Shown here piece by piece: positions 48,676-57,156 of a stretch of DNA of 64,000 nucleotides. The DNA comes from Planctomycetota bacterium. Its GTDB lineage: Bacteria > Planctomycetota > Planctomycetia > Planctomycetales > Planctomycetaceae. The position numbers and the translations under genes are program-made. Position 1 is the stretch's first letter. The number at the start of each line of letters is the position of its first letter. Location of the stretch: positions 1 through 64,000 of the forward strand of contig JAQBVJ010000001.1 of the NCBI GenBank assembly GCA_027623235.1, written 5' to 3'. The notes beneath the pieces are model-generated. The model had not been told where the DNA came from and made no database searches. It worked only from the letters and a program-made list of their open reading frames with translations.

Positions 48676-49800
48676 ATGAAATGGATCGCGGCCGTTCTCG
48701 TGCTGGCCGTTTCGGCGTCGTGTTACGTCGCTTCAAGCGGCGCTGAGGATGACGCGCGGAAGGTGGCAACTCCTGCTCCCGCCGCTTCAGGCCAGGCAGC
48801 CAGGGGCGTCGACCCCGATCGGGTGATGAGCGTTCGGGCCTGTCTGGGTTGTCATGGTGCGGAAACTTTGTCCTGGATGAATTCGACACATCGTAATTCA
48901 CATTTGCGTCTGCGTGATTCCAACGCGGGAAGCTACGCCGAGGAACTGGGGATCGCCCAGGATAAAATCCGCGAATCAAGGATCTGCATGCGTTGCCACG
49001 CGACCGGCCAGACGGACCGGCATGGAGTGGTTCGTGCTTTGACAGGGGTCTCCTGCGAATCGTGCCACGGCGCCTCTGGTGGTGACGACGGGTGGCTGAA
49101 CGCGCATGCCGTTTACGGGCCGAACGGCACCACTTTTGAGCAGGAATCGGCGGAACATCGGAATTGGCGGCGGGAACGCTGTGAGGAAGCCGGCATGGTT
49201 CAGGCCAGTCAGATTTACGACATGGCAAAGAGATGCCTGGAATGTCATCTGGTCGAAAACGAAGCGCTCGTGAATGCCGGCCACGGAATCGGCATCCCGT
49301 TGGAATTCCTCGGGCAGACAACGGGCGAGATGCGTCACAACTTTCATGAAGATCAGTATGTGAACGCGAAAGGGCCAACGCTCTGGTCCCGTCGAACCGG
49401 TGGAAAAGTCAACGTGCGGGATCGACAGAAGTTTGTCGTCGGCCTGTTGACTGAAATTGAAACCTCGCTGCGTGCGTTCAGTCAGGTTAAACAAGAGAGT
49501 TACTATTCCAGCTGCCTCGTTGAACGTGCAGCAGGCGGTTGGGGATTGCTTGCTGAAGCGGGCAGGAAACTGAAAGACGACTTCCCGGAACAACTGGCGG
49601 AAGTGGTTGAATGGCTTGGGAAAATTGAAAATCTCAACGCATCCGACGAAAACAGTCGTCGGCAGGCTGCGGATTGGGCCGACGTCGTTGGCAAACTGGC
49701 ACGCGAATACGCAGCGGGAGATGGAGCCTCACTGGAGGCGTTTGATGCTGTCCTGGGGGAACTCGCCGCGCCTGTCGGAAAACCGTTTGAGCGGAAGTAG
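48676..49800 (+). CDS. tetraheme c-type cytochrome
   Basis: The 374 residues start at 48676, chosen because it gives a clean signal peptide (WIAAVLVLAVSASCYVASS). The longer frame has no signal. Four CxxCH heme motifs are seen at residues 56-60 (CLGCH), 104-108 (CMRCH), 127-131 (CESCH) and 187-191 (CLECH). The spacing and partner histidines (STHRNSHL, HGVVRA, HGIG) fit the cytochrome c554/c' group that passes electrons in the periplasm. The C-terminal ~150 residues are helical (LLTEIETSLRAFSQVKQESY) and have no heme. The gene stands alone between a beta-propeller gene and a beta-barrel/pentaheme pair on the other strand. A role in an envelope electron pathway is inferred from that setting. 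Confidence 0.9.
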   Translation: MKWIAAVLVLAVSASCYVASSGAEDDARKVATPAPAASGQAARGVDPDRVMSVRACLGCHGAETLSWMNSTHRNSHLRLRDSNAGSYAEELGIAQDKIRESRICMRCHATGQTDRHGVVRALTGVSCESCHGASGGDDGWLNAHAVYGPNGTTFEQESAEHRNWRRERCEEAGMVQASQIYDMAKRCLECHLVENEALVNAGHGIGIPLEFLGQTTGEMRHNFHEDQYVNAKGPTLWSRRTGGKVNVRDRQKFVVGLLTEIETSLRAFSQVKQESYYSSCLVERAAGGWGLLAEAGRKLKDDFPEQLAEVVEWLGKIENLNASDENSRRQAADWADVVGKLAREYAAGDGASLEAFDAVLGELAAPVGKPFERK

Positions 49801-49888
49801 GTTGAGCAGCCCGTTGTGTTCGTCGAACCCCCTCGTCAATGCTGGCAGTCGGACAAACGATCCCAGCTCCACGCAGATGACCTGTGGC

Positions 49889-51610
49889 TCAGAATTTTGT
49901 CAGCAGTTCGACACGAACCCCCGTCGCGACATCCCGGCTTTCCGTTTTTCCTACGTAGGTGTCCAGAATCCAGACGTTGTGCTGACCGCAGGCCTGCTGG
50001 TATCGCATCCCCGAGGCAATCGTGTCGCTGTGCGGGTCGACCGTGCTGGCCTTGCCGCCCACTTCGAAAATGACCTGCTTACGGGTCCCGTCAAACTGCA
50101 ACTGGTATCCGACGCTGCCGCCGACTGAATCCGCAGTCTGGTTGTTGATCGGCGGGCCGTACTGGCCGAGCCCCGTATGAGCCCACAGAATGCCAACTCC
50201 ACCACCCGCAGGGCCACCCATCAGAGGGCCGCGCGTGGCTGAGGCGTACTGGTCAATTCCCCAGAACGCGTTGACGTAAATCAGGTCCAGTCCGTGATGC
50301 GGCGTCCAGGACGTCCGCGAGAACAGGAGTTCGCCCTGACCGGTTGTCGGAGTCTCGCGCCCGCTTGTGGGATGAGAGGCCAGAAAGTGCAGCGACGTGT
50401 TGTAGTGATTACGAAAACCGTGGAGCCGCTGGATGCCGCTGACTCCCCACGAGACCATCGAGCCCAGATCGTCTTCCGATTGAACATACGCGACGTCGGC
50501 GTTGACGGTGCTCGTTTTGAAATCACTCTCGGTCAGCAGTGCGAACAGCTTTGAGTTCCTGTCGCGGACTGTCAGGAAGTTCTGCTGCGTGTGGCGGCTG
50601 ACCCGGTTCCAGGCAAAAACGCCCGTCATGCGCAGGTTCAGGTTGCCGTTCCCGCTTAAAGTGTTCCGGGTGACTGTCATGGCATCGAGCATGTCCTCGT
50701 TGATCAGCAGACCCTGCTGAGCAATCAGGGGTTGCCGGCCAATCGTGAATCCGTAGTCAATCTGGTAGTTGTCGTGGTAGTCCAGGTACGGAAAGATTTC
50801 GCCGAAGTCACCCTCGAAGAAAAACGTCTGAACATCGTTGTTCCAGCCGTCAATCCAGTTTCCACCCTGGAAGTCATAGCCGTTGAACTCTCGCCCCAGC
50901 CTGCTGGCAGGCCCGTGCGTTTCCTGATCGAGCGGACGCATTCCGAACAGGATCCGCTCCGTACCAGTCAGGTTCAGCTGAGCAAAAATGTCGAGCCGCT
51001 GCGAAATCTCGGCGAACTGCAGATCACTGACTCCATCGCTGACGCTGCCCTGTTGATGGCGATAGGCGAAATTGGCGCGGTGCGTACCGAAGACCCACAA
51101 CGAGGGCCGCCATGTGGCTCCAAAGGGAGTCACGATGTGGTCACCGAGCGGACCTTCCGCGAGAAAGCCTTCGTTCCATTCGATTAACAGTGCCGGACGG
51201 TCCGGTGTGGCCTGAATGCCGATCGCCATGCGAGACAGGTTCGTTTCGAAGTGAAAATGCTCGGCACAGAAGAGGCCTTCCGACAGATGAGCAAGAGACT
51301 CGCTCGGCGCTTCGACGGCGTGTGTAAATCCTTCTGCAATTTCCCAGTACCACGGTGCTTCTTCCTGGTACGGTGTCCAGCCGAAGAAGTAGTCGCCGGG
51401 GTACGGCGGGTGATCTGTGTGCCCACCCTGTCCGTCATCGAGGGCCTCAATGCGGACGTGACCCGACGCTTCGTATGCTTCCGAAAGTTCGACCGGCTGA
51501 ACGGCGTCCTCTTCGAAGAACGGGACGAGTTCTGCAGACTGTGCGTGAGCGAGCCCGGCAGCGCAAACGGTCGCGGCAAGAAATCTTGTGAGGTTCCAGG
51601 TCGGTCTCAT
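49889..51610 (-). CDS. predicted outer-membrane beta-barrel protein next to a multiheme cytochrome
   Basis: The 573 residues open with a Sec signal (RFLAATVCAAGLAHAQSA, cleavage near AHA-QS). The mature part is rich in alternating polar/hydrophobic strands with aromatic girdles (PSLWVFGTHRANFAYRHQ; FFFEGDFGEIFPYLDYHD; DYGFTIGRQPLIAQQGLLI) and ends in a strand closed by Phe (VATGVRVELLTKF), a typical barrel C-terminal signature. It resembles porin or alginate-export-like barrels, but no named family is certain. It lies 102 bases downstream of the pentaheme cytochrome gene on the same strand, probably in one operon. That arrangement recalls porin-cytochrome conduits such as MtrAB, though sequence similarity to MtrB or PioB is not evident by eye. 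Confidence 0.75.
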   Translation of the reverse strand: MRPTWNLTRFLAATVCAAGLAHAQSAELVPFFEEDAVQPVELSEAYEASGHVRIEALDDGQGGHTDHPPYPGDYFFGWTPYQEEAPWYWEIAEGFTHAVEAPSESLAHLSEGLFCAEHFHFETNLSRMAIGIQATPDRPALLIEWNEGFLAEGPLGDHIVTPFGATWRPSLWVFGTHRANFAYRHQQGSVSDGVSDLQFAEISQRLDIFAQLNLTGTERILFGMRPLDQETHGPASRLGREFNGYDFQGGNWIDGWNNDVQTFFFEGDFGEIFPYLDYHDNYQIDYGFTIGRQPLIAQQGLLINEDMLDAMTVTRNTLSGNGNLNLRMTGVFAWNRVSRHTQQNFLTVRDRNSKLFALLTESDFKTSTVNADVAYVQSEDDLGSMVSWGVSGIQRLHGFRNHYNTSLHFLASHPTSGRETPTTGQGELLFSRTSWTPHHGLDLIYVNAFWGIDQYASATRGPLMGGPAGGGVGILWAHTGLGQYGPPINNQTADSVGGSVGYQLQFDGTRKQVIFEVGGKASTVDPHSDTIASGMRYQQACGQHNVWILDTYVGKTESRDVATGVRVELLTKF

Positions 51611-51712
51611 TGATCTTTCTGCCTCGTCGATGCCGTTGCTGGAGAGTCCGCGGAAGAGAAGGCGATCCCTCAGGAAGTCCGATGTTTGCTCTCACGTTGA
51701 AAGCGGGACGGG

Positions 51713-53686
51713 TTACGGCGACAGCGATCGGCTGTGCACATCGAAGACGAAGTTTTCTTCGTACAGAACGTGGTGGCCGTCGACGATTCGGCGGGCGACC
51801 TCTTTGGGATTCAGTCCGTAGTCGAATCCGGCAAACGAAATCCGATGGACCAGGTTGACAGGCACCATACCGGCCTTCATCTGCACTCGCACGTTGTAGG
51901 GGCCGTTGCCCGTCAGGACTTTGGTCGGGACGTGGTATTTCGCCCAGCGACTTCCGCCGACTTCAATATTCTGCTTGTGCTTGCGGGCCGCGAAAGGGCG
52001 TCCCTGAACATTCAACGCACTCGTCTCCGGCCGCAGGAAGGGCAGCGGATCAAGCGAGAATGTGATCGGCAGAATCTGCTCGCGCTCACCGCCGCGGATG
52101 TTTCGAGTGATGAATTTCGACTGGAGTGAGAACAGCTGGTGGTCGTGAGGAACCTTGCCGTTGTGCACGTAGAAGCTGTGCGTGTCGCGGACGTCGCCAT
52201 TTGGATCAAGGTCTCCAGACTGGTGAATGACCTTGCCAGTGCTGTCCCAGACCGTGATGTAGAGCCAGACGAGCCGCTCGGCATCGAAGCCGGTTGGTGT
52301 GCCGTGACCTCTGGTGCCGTTCCAGACTTTCACTTTGAAGTGCAAGCCGCTGCGGTCGCAGGATGGCTCGGTGATCTTGCTCATCTTGTATCCGGCACGC
52401 AATGTGTCGGCCGCGAACTGGCGGTACTCAGCCAGGAGTTCGAATTGATCATTCAGGATTCGGCGGGCTTCTGTCCGGCGTGTCGGTTCTCTCCAGGCAT
52501 CCGGGAACTGGTAGCCTTCTGGAATTGTTGCCTCAAACTGGTCCGTGCCCCAGGCGGCTTCATGGTCGAACTGCAGCCACTGACGCATTGTGGCGAGGCC
52601 GGCTCCCGGTGCGGTTTCCTCAGCACCTTCTTCGCGGATCGCCTCGACGTTATGCGGGAACAGTCCCGGATGCAGAATCGAGTAATCCGGACCCGGCATC
52701 ATGTGGTTGGTCCGTCTTCGTGGAGTGGTCCATGCGTTTCCGATGTGGGCGATCGGCTCCACAACGTAGCCGCGAGCTTCGCCGGCGACTTTGCCCATGT
52801 GGCAGTCCTGGCAGGAAACGCCGTCTTCTTTCGCTGCCGGAGAAGCTTTGTATTCGCTGAAGGCATCTTCAAGACGGAAACCATTGGGGCCGAAGACGTC
52901 GTGGCAGGTTCCGCAGAACGAAGGACTGGCCATCGAGAAGAACTGCTGAACATCACCATGAATCTTTCGGGATCGGTTTCCCGTCTCTGCGGTTTCCAGG
53001 ACGCCATACTGATCCGGGTCGGCCAGCACCTGTTGCAGCACTTTGGATCCGAGCGGTCCATAAACGGGCTGAGTGATATCGCCACTGACGATCACCCGAC
53101 GGCCAGAGCCCTTGCCGTATTCAAGGTTGACTCGATGACAGGTAATGCAGGTGATCCCTTCCCGGGCCGTCGGATGCCGGTCGAGCTGGGACATGTCTGT
53201 TTTCTCGCCGAGCTGCATGCCGACGGTCGTGTGGCAGCGAATGCAGAAGTCGTTATTCGTACCGTTCGTCAGAATCTTGATGGCATTCTGCATGCAGTTG
53301 AAGACCGGGCTCAACTGAGCGTATGCGTGCGGCGAGACGGACCATTCTCGAAAATGAGTCGGATGGCACTCGGCACACTGCTTCGCCGAGGGATACTGAT
53401 TGTCGACGAACAGGCTCATGTGAGCCTGATCAGCGCCGTATCGAATGACGTCCTCGCTCTTATGCGGGATTTGATGGCCCGTCGGCTTCTCGGTGAGCAA
53501 AGCCGGCTTCGCTCGCGCCGCTACGACTTTCGCCGGGGGTGCCGAAAGAGTCAGAGTCGCGGGCTCGGCTTCCTCGGAGTGCACCAGGCGGGGTGTGAAG
53601 TGGAAAGCTGCCACAGCGAGAATCAGTGCGGCTCCTGCTGCCGAAATGCGAGTCATTCCCCGTTTCCATCCACACGGGAGGTTCAT
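51713..53686 (-). CDS. pentaheme c-type cytochrome with C-terminal beta domain
   Basis: The 657 residues start at 53686, with GAGGACGG upstream. A signal or N-terminal anchor (ISAAGAALILAVAAFHF, residues 14-30) is followed by a Pro/Ala-rich spacer. Five CxxCH motifs lie at residues 104-108 (CAECH), 148-152 (CIRCH), 180-184 (CITCH), 258-262 (CGTCH) and 292-296 (CQDCH). The C-terminal half (about 430-650) is heme-free and beta-rich, with the block GTRGHGTPTGFDAERLVWL and DSTGKVIHQSGDLDPNGDV common to this multiheme family. Electrons could pass from the inner membrane to a partner. The gene leads a two-gene unit with the beta-barrel protein. No enzyme activity (for example nitrite or hydroxylamine) can be assigned. 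Confidence 0.9.
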   Translation of the reverse strand: MNLPCGWKRGMTRISAAGAALILAVAAFHFTPRLVHSEEAEPATLTLSAPPAKVVAARAKPALLTEKPTGHQIPHKSEDVIRYGADQAHMSLFVDNQYPSAKQCAECHPTHFREWSVSPHAYAQLSPVFNCMQNAIKILTNGTNNDFCIRCHTTVGMQLGEKTDMSQLDRHPTAREGITCITCHRVNLEYGKGSGRRVIVSGDITQPVYGPLGSKVLQQVLADPDQYGVLETAETGNRSRKIHGDVQQFFSMASPSFCGTCHDVFGPNGFRLEDAFSEYKASPAAKEDGVSCQDCHMGKVAGEARGYVVEPIAHIGNAWTTPRRRTNHMMPGPDYSILHPGLFPHNVEAIREEGAEETAPGAGLATMRQWLQFDHEAAWGTDQFEATIPEGYQFPDAWREPTRRTEARRILNDQFELLAEYRQFAADTLRAGYKMSKITEPSCDRSGLHFKVKVWNGTRGHGTPTGFDAERLVWLYITVWDSTGKVIHQSGDLDPNGDVRDTHSFYVHNGKVPHDHQLFSLQSKFITRNIRGGEREQILPITFSLDPLPFLRPETSALNVQGRPFAARKHKQNIEVGGSRWAKYHVPTKVLTGNGPYNVRVQMKAGMVPVNLVHRISFAGFDYGLNPKEVARRIVDGHHVLYEENFVFDVHSRSLSP

Positions 53687-53992
53687 CGTCCGTCCTCAGA
53701 ATGAAGATCCGTTTCATTACAATGACATCAATTGTGAGGATCGTTCTTTTGGTGCCTGCCGATTCACGATTTCTGGTTGTACCGGCGGGGATTGATCAGC
53801 CGTTATGCAATGTGACGGCTGCGCTGACCTCTCCGATGAGTTGTATCGGTTTCCCTTGAAACTGAGAGATTTGATCAAGTCGGCGACATGTCGGGTCGAC
53901 GGGCAGGCGTCTCCCGATCAACCGGCTAATGCTGGGCTAATGCCCGGCGTTTGAATCGCGCGCGGTCCTGGAATCAATCAATCCTCCCCGGA

Positions 53993-54724
53993 TCAAGCTG
54001 ACGGCTCGGGAACGATGCCGTTGTGGTAGACGTCCTGCACGTCATCGCAGTCGTTCAGCATGTTGATGAACTTTTCAAACGTGGGCAGGTCTTCGGCGCT
54101 GATTTCGGCGTTTGCCTGAGGGATGAAAGTGATTTCCTCGACTTCCAGTTCGATTTCGGGAAACGCCTCCGATAACGCTTGTTTGGCTTTGTAGAACTCG
54201 CTGGCTGGGGCAAACAACGTGAGCTGGCCATCGTTGTTTTCGATGTCGTCAACATCGACGTCGGCGTCCAGCATGGCCTCCAGCACCCGGTCTTCGTCAT
54301 CCCCCTTGAAGGACAAAACCGCCAGGTGATCAAACAAATGGGCGACCGAACCGGCCGGACCCAGTTTGGAGCCGGTCTTGGTGAAGCAATTTCGGACGTC
54401 GGTGATCGTCCGGTTTGCGTTGTCGGTCAAGCAGTCGACGATGACTGAGCAGCCGCTGGGGCCGAATCCTTCATAGCGGGCAGCTACGTAGTCTTCGCCG
54501 CCCGTGCCTTTTGCCTTTTCGATCGCCTTCTCAATCACGTGACTGGGAACCTGATCGCGTTTGGCTTTATCAATCAGACTCCTTAACGCCGGATTGACCT
54601 CGGGATCCGGTACTCCATTCCTGGCAACGACATACAGCAGTTTTCCATACTTGGAATAGATCTTGGACTTCTGGCCAGCCGTCTTGAGGATTGAGTGCTT
54701 GCGATTTTCGAAACTTCTTCCCAT
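53993..54724 (-). CDS. yebC: YebC/PmpR family protein
   Basis: A conserved YebC-family protein of 243 residues, normal length. The start at 54724 gives [19 protein letters not shown], the standard opening; a GTG five codons upstream is an alternative. Domain 1 (helical) is followed by the family's conserved core: [34 protein letters not shown] and [20 protein letters not shown], and the central GGSVAHLF-like segment, here [12 protein letters not shown]. YebC proteins are reported as transcriptional regulators and, more recently, as factors that help ribosomes at proline stretches. The sequence does not distinguish these. It is transcribed alone. Confidence 0.95.
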   Translation of the reverse strand: MGRSFENRKHSILKTAGQKSKIYSKYGKLLYVVARNGVPDPEVNPALRSLIDKAKRDQVPSHVIEKAIEKAKGTGGEDYVAARYEGFGPSGCSVIVDCLTDNANRTITDVRNCFTKTGSKLGPAGSVAHLFDHLAVLSFKGDDEDRVLEAMLDADVDVDDIENNDGQLTLFAPASEFYKAKQALSEAFPEIELEVEEITFIPQANAEISAEDLPTFEKFINMLNDCDDVQDVYHNGIVPEPSA

Positions 54725-55043
54725 AGCGGTTATTTTCACCCTGTTCAGATTACGTGGTGTTGCGGACTCGTCTCAAGTTCCCGCGAGACTTGCCCGTGTG
54801 GACGGGATCGCGGACTCTGGCTCGGTGAATGGTCGCACCGAATGACTGCCTGAGCAATGACCCGCTCGGTCCGATTTGAGTGAATCGCAAACGGGACAGC
54901 GCCATCAATGCCGTCTTGACCGATCACGCGCCGGAACGTCCATTGTCGGCTTGGTCGAACCCGTCAACTGACGGATCTCTTTCCGTGACCACAGGAATTC
55001 AAGGGACAGGAAGGCGGCGACCGGCACGAGGCCACAAGTAGAA
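54725..55043. other. intergenic region upstream of yebC
   Basis: About 320 bases between the ABC ATPase stop and yebC start, both on the minus strand. No permease gene, RNA gene, strong hairpin or repeat is visible. The yebC promoter is expected here but no clear boxes are seen. Confidence 0.4.
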
Positions 55044-55748
55044 TCAGCCCTCGGCTCTCGACACCAGCTGGCCATCCTGGAGTTTCAGGTGCTTTGGAAA
55101 TCGCGCAGCCAGTTCGGCGCTGTGAGTCACACAGACCAGCAGCACGTTCTGCTCGGAGCTCAATTCGAGTAGTAGCGACCCGATTGACTCGGCCGTCGCC
55201 TGGTCGAGATTCCCTGTCGGCTCATCGGCGAGCAACAACGCTGGCTGACCGATCAAAGCGCGGCAGACGGCGACGCGCTGCCGCTCGCCGCCGGACAGTT
55301 GGGCCGGTCGATGCTCAATCCGCTCGCCGAGTCCGACCCGGTCGAGAAGCTGCCTGGCCCGGACAGCGTCTGCTTCCGTAACACCCTCTCCGGCGAGAAG
55401 AGGAATGAGGACGTTCTCCAGGACCGAGCACTGCGGCAGCAGGTGGTGGTCCTGGAAAATGAATCCGATGTTGGCGTTCCGAAACTTCGCCAGAGCGGCT
55501 TCGCTCATCGTCGCCGGATCATAGTCGAGGATCGAAACAGTGCCCGCTGTTGCGGATTCCAGCGTGCCCAGGATGTACAGCAGCGTGCTTTTGCCGGAAC
55601 CGGACGGGCCGGTGATTGCGACCGCGTCGCCACGGTTCAGCTCGATGTCGACTCCGCGGAGGATGGAAAGTGTTCCGTCGGCCGTCTGAAATTCCTTCGT
55701 CAGGCCAGCGATCGTCACGTCAGCAGTTTTTGTCGAGGCGTCAGTCAT
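55044..55748 (-). CDS. ABC transporter ATP-binding protein (LolD/MacB-like)
   Basis: A 234-residue ATPase subunit with all motifs: Walker A GPSGSGKST (near residue 42), Q-loop FIFQDHHLLPQCSV, signature LSGGERQRVAVCRAL, Walker B LLLADEPTGNLD and the switch His in CVTHS. The DEPTGNLD and LLPQCSVLENVLIPLL pattern is that of the LolD/MacB/FtsE branch, which works with FtsX-like permeases in lipoprotein or mechanotransmission systems. No permease gene is adjacent on either side, so its partner must be elsewhere. The start codon overlaps the stop of the upstream thioesterase gene by four bases (ATGA), which implies translational coupling. The functional link between the two is not obvious. Confidence 0.93.
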   Translation of the reverse strand: MTDASTKTADVTIAGLTKEFQTADGTLSILRGVDIELNRGDAVAITGPSGSGKSTLLYILGTLESATAGTVSILDYDPATMSEAALAKFRNANIGFIFQDHHLLPQCSVLENVLIPLLAGEGVTEADAVRARQLLDRVGLGERIEHRPAQLSGGERQRVAVCRALIGQPALLLADEPTGNLDQATAESIGSLLLELSSEQNVLLVCVTHSAELAARFPKHLKLQDGQLVSRAEG

Positions 55749-56191
55749 GATTCGGATCCGTCTTCGGATTCGGGGATGAGCTGGTCAATGTCTGCGGGAA
55801 TCGGAATCGATTCGAGCGGTTGATCATGTCGGCAGAGGCAGCAGGCAATTTTCATTCGACCAGTGGCGATCCGTTTCTCCTCACCTTCCTGATCGAGGGA
55901 AAAATCGTACCGCATGGTCAACGACTTAACGCCTTTTCGCTCGACGGTCAGGCAAATCTTCAGAACGTCTTCAAACCGGGCCGGGGCCGAAAAGGTGCAG
56001 TTCGCCGAAACGCGTGGCCAGCCAAGCACGGTATGCTCGTCGTGTTTCTGCATGACGCTCAGGCCAAGCGACCGGAAGAACTGATGCTCGGCTTCCTCCA
56101 TGTACCGGTAATAGCTGGCAAAGTGGATGATGCCAGCCATGTCGGTGTCGGAAAATTCGACTCGGCGTTTCGTAACAAAGTGAGCGGTCAT
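55745..56191 (-). CDS. YbgC/4-hydroxybenzoyl-CoA-type acyl-CoA thioesterase
   Basis: A hot-dog-fold thioesterase, 148 residues from the chosen start (MTAHFVTKRRVEFSDTDMAG), which is the usual family beginning. The longer frame would overlap the divergent Nif3-like gene. The catalytic motif is EFSDTDMAGIIHFASYYRYM, with Asp in DTDMAG as the active residue, followed by EEAEHQFFRSLGL. It hydrolyses acyl-CoA or acyl-carrier-protein thioesters; in proteobacteria YbgC is tied to Tol-Pal and phospholipid metabolism. Its stop overlaps the ABC ATPase start (ATGA). A shared role in envelope lipid or lipoprotein handling is a reasonable but unproven inference. Confidence 0.9.
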   Translation of the reverse strand: MTAHFVTKRRVEFSDTDMAGIIHFASYYRYMEEAEHQFFRSLGLSVMQKHDEHTVLGWPRVSANCTFSAPARFEDVLKICLTVERKGVKSLTMRYDFSLDQEGEEKRIATGRMKIACCLCRHDQPLESIPIPADIDQLIPESEDGSES

Positions 56192-56289
56192 GAGTGGATC
56201 GGAACGGGTTGGATTGAGATTGTCCAGCGAGGCGGAGTTGGTCACTCTACCCGTCGATTCTGCAAAAGTGAAAAAGAAGGAGAGTCGCC

Positions 56290-57111
56290 ATGCAGACAGG
56301 AGAAGTCCTCGCGTTTCTGCGCGAGTTCGCACCGCCGTTTCTTTCCGAGTCCTGGGACAACACCGGGCTGTTGATCGGCCGCGAGTCGCGTGAGGTTTCG
56401 CGCATTGTCACGTGCCTGACGCTGACCCCGGACGTCGCGCAGGAAGCCGTTGAGCGGGAAGCTCAGCTTGTGGTGACTCATCATCCGGTGTTGTTTCGGG
56501 CCGTCCAGCAGATCACGGATGAGAATCCGGAAGGACAAATGCTGCTGCAACTGATCGAGGCGGGAGTCGCGGTTTACTCACCGCACACCAGCTACGACAG
56601 CGCCCGATCGGGGATCAATCAGCAGCTCGCCGAGTCATTCGGGCTGCACTCAATCCGGCCGCTTCGCGCGGCGGAGAGCGTCGCCCGTCCTGATGTCTCA
56701 TCGGGAAATGATCCGGCCGCGGGGCTCGGTTCCGGTCGGTTCGGGGATCTGCATGAGGCGATTTCGCTCGCCGAATTTCTGGAGCGGGCGAAGCTGGCAC
56801 TCGGCGTGACGAACACACAGTTCGTTGGAAGTCCCGCGCGAGTCGTCAAGCGGGTCGGCACGGCCTGTGGAGCGGCCGCGGAATTCATGCTCGACGCGGC
56901 CAGCGAAGGCTGCGATGTGCTGCTGACCGGTGAGGCCAGGTTTCACGCGTGCCTCGAAGCGCGGACGCTCGACATCGCACTCGTCCTGCCTGGCCACTAC
57001 GCAACCGAACGGCCGGCGATGGAACGTCTGGCGAAGATTCTCGGTGGACAGTTTCCGGAACTCGACGTGCTCGCCAGCCAGGTCGAATCCGACCCGGTTG
57101 GCTGGGCCTGA
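56290..57111 (+). CDS. Nif3-like dinuclear metal centre protein
   Basis: Member of the Nif3/YbgI/DUF34 family, which form hexameric rings with two metals per subunit. Proposed roles are GTP cyclohydrolase-like or nucleotide-damage functions; no activity is settled. At 273 residues it is the short form, without the PII-like insertion. Metal-binding motifs are seen in VVTHHPVLF (near residue 60), SPHTSYDSARSGINQQLAE (near 98) and the C-terminal TGEARFHACLEA and LPGHYATERPAMERLAKIL. The start has GAAGGAGAG nine bases upstream. It is divergent from the thioesterase-ABC unit, with a ~100-base gap. Confidence 0.92.
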   Translation: MQTGEVLAFLREFAPPFLSESWDNTGLLIGRESREVSRIVTCLTLTPDVAQEAVEREAQLVVTHHPVLFRAVQQITDENPEGQMLLQLIEAGVAVYSPHTSYDSARSGINQQLAESFGLHSIRPLRAAESVARPDVSSGNDPAAGLGSGRFGDLHEAISLAEFLERAKLALGVTNTQFVGSPARVVKRVGTACGAAAEFMLDAASEGCDVLLTGEARFHACLEARTLDIALVLPGHYATERPAMERLAKILGGQFPELDVLASQVESDPVGWA

Positions 57112-57156
57112 CCAATCGAGCGGCGTGACACCAATTTAAGATCGTGGAGCTTGTGA

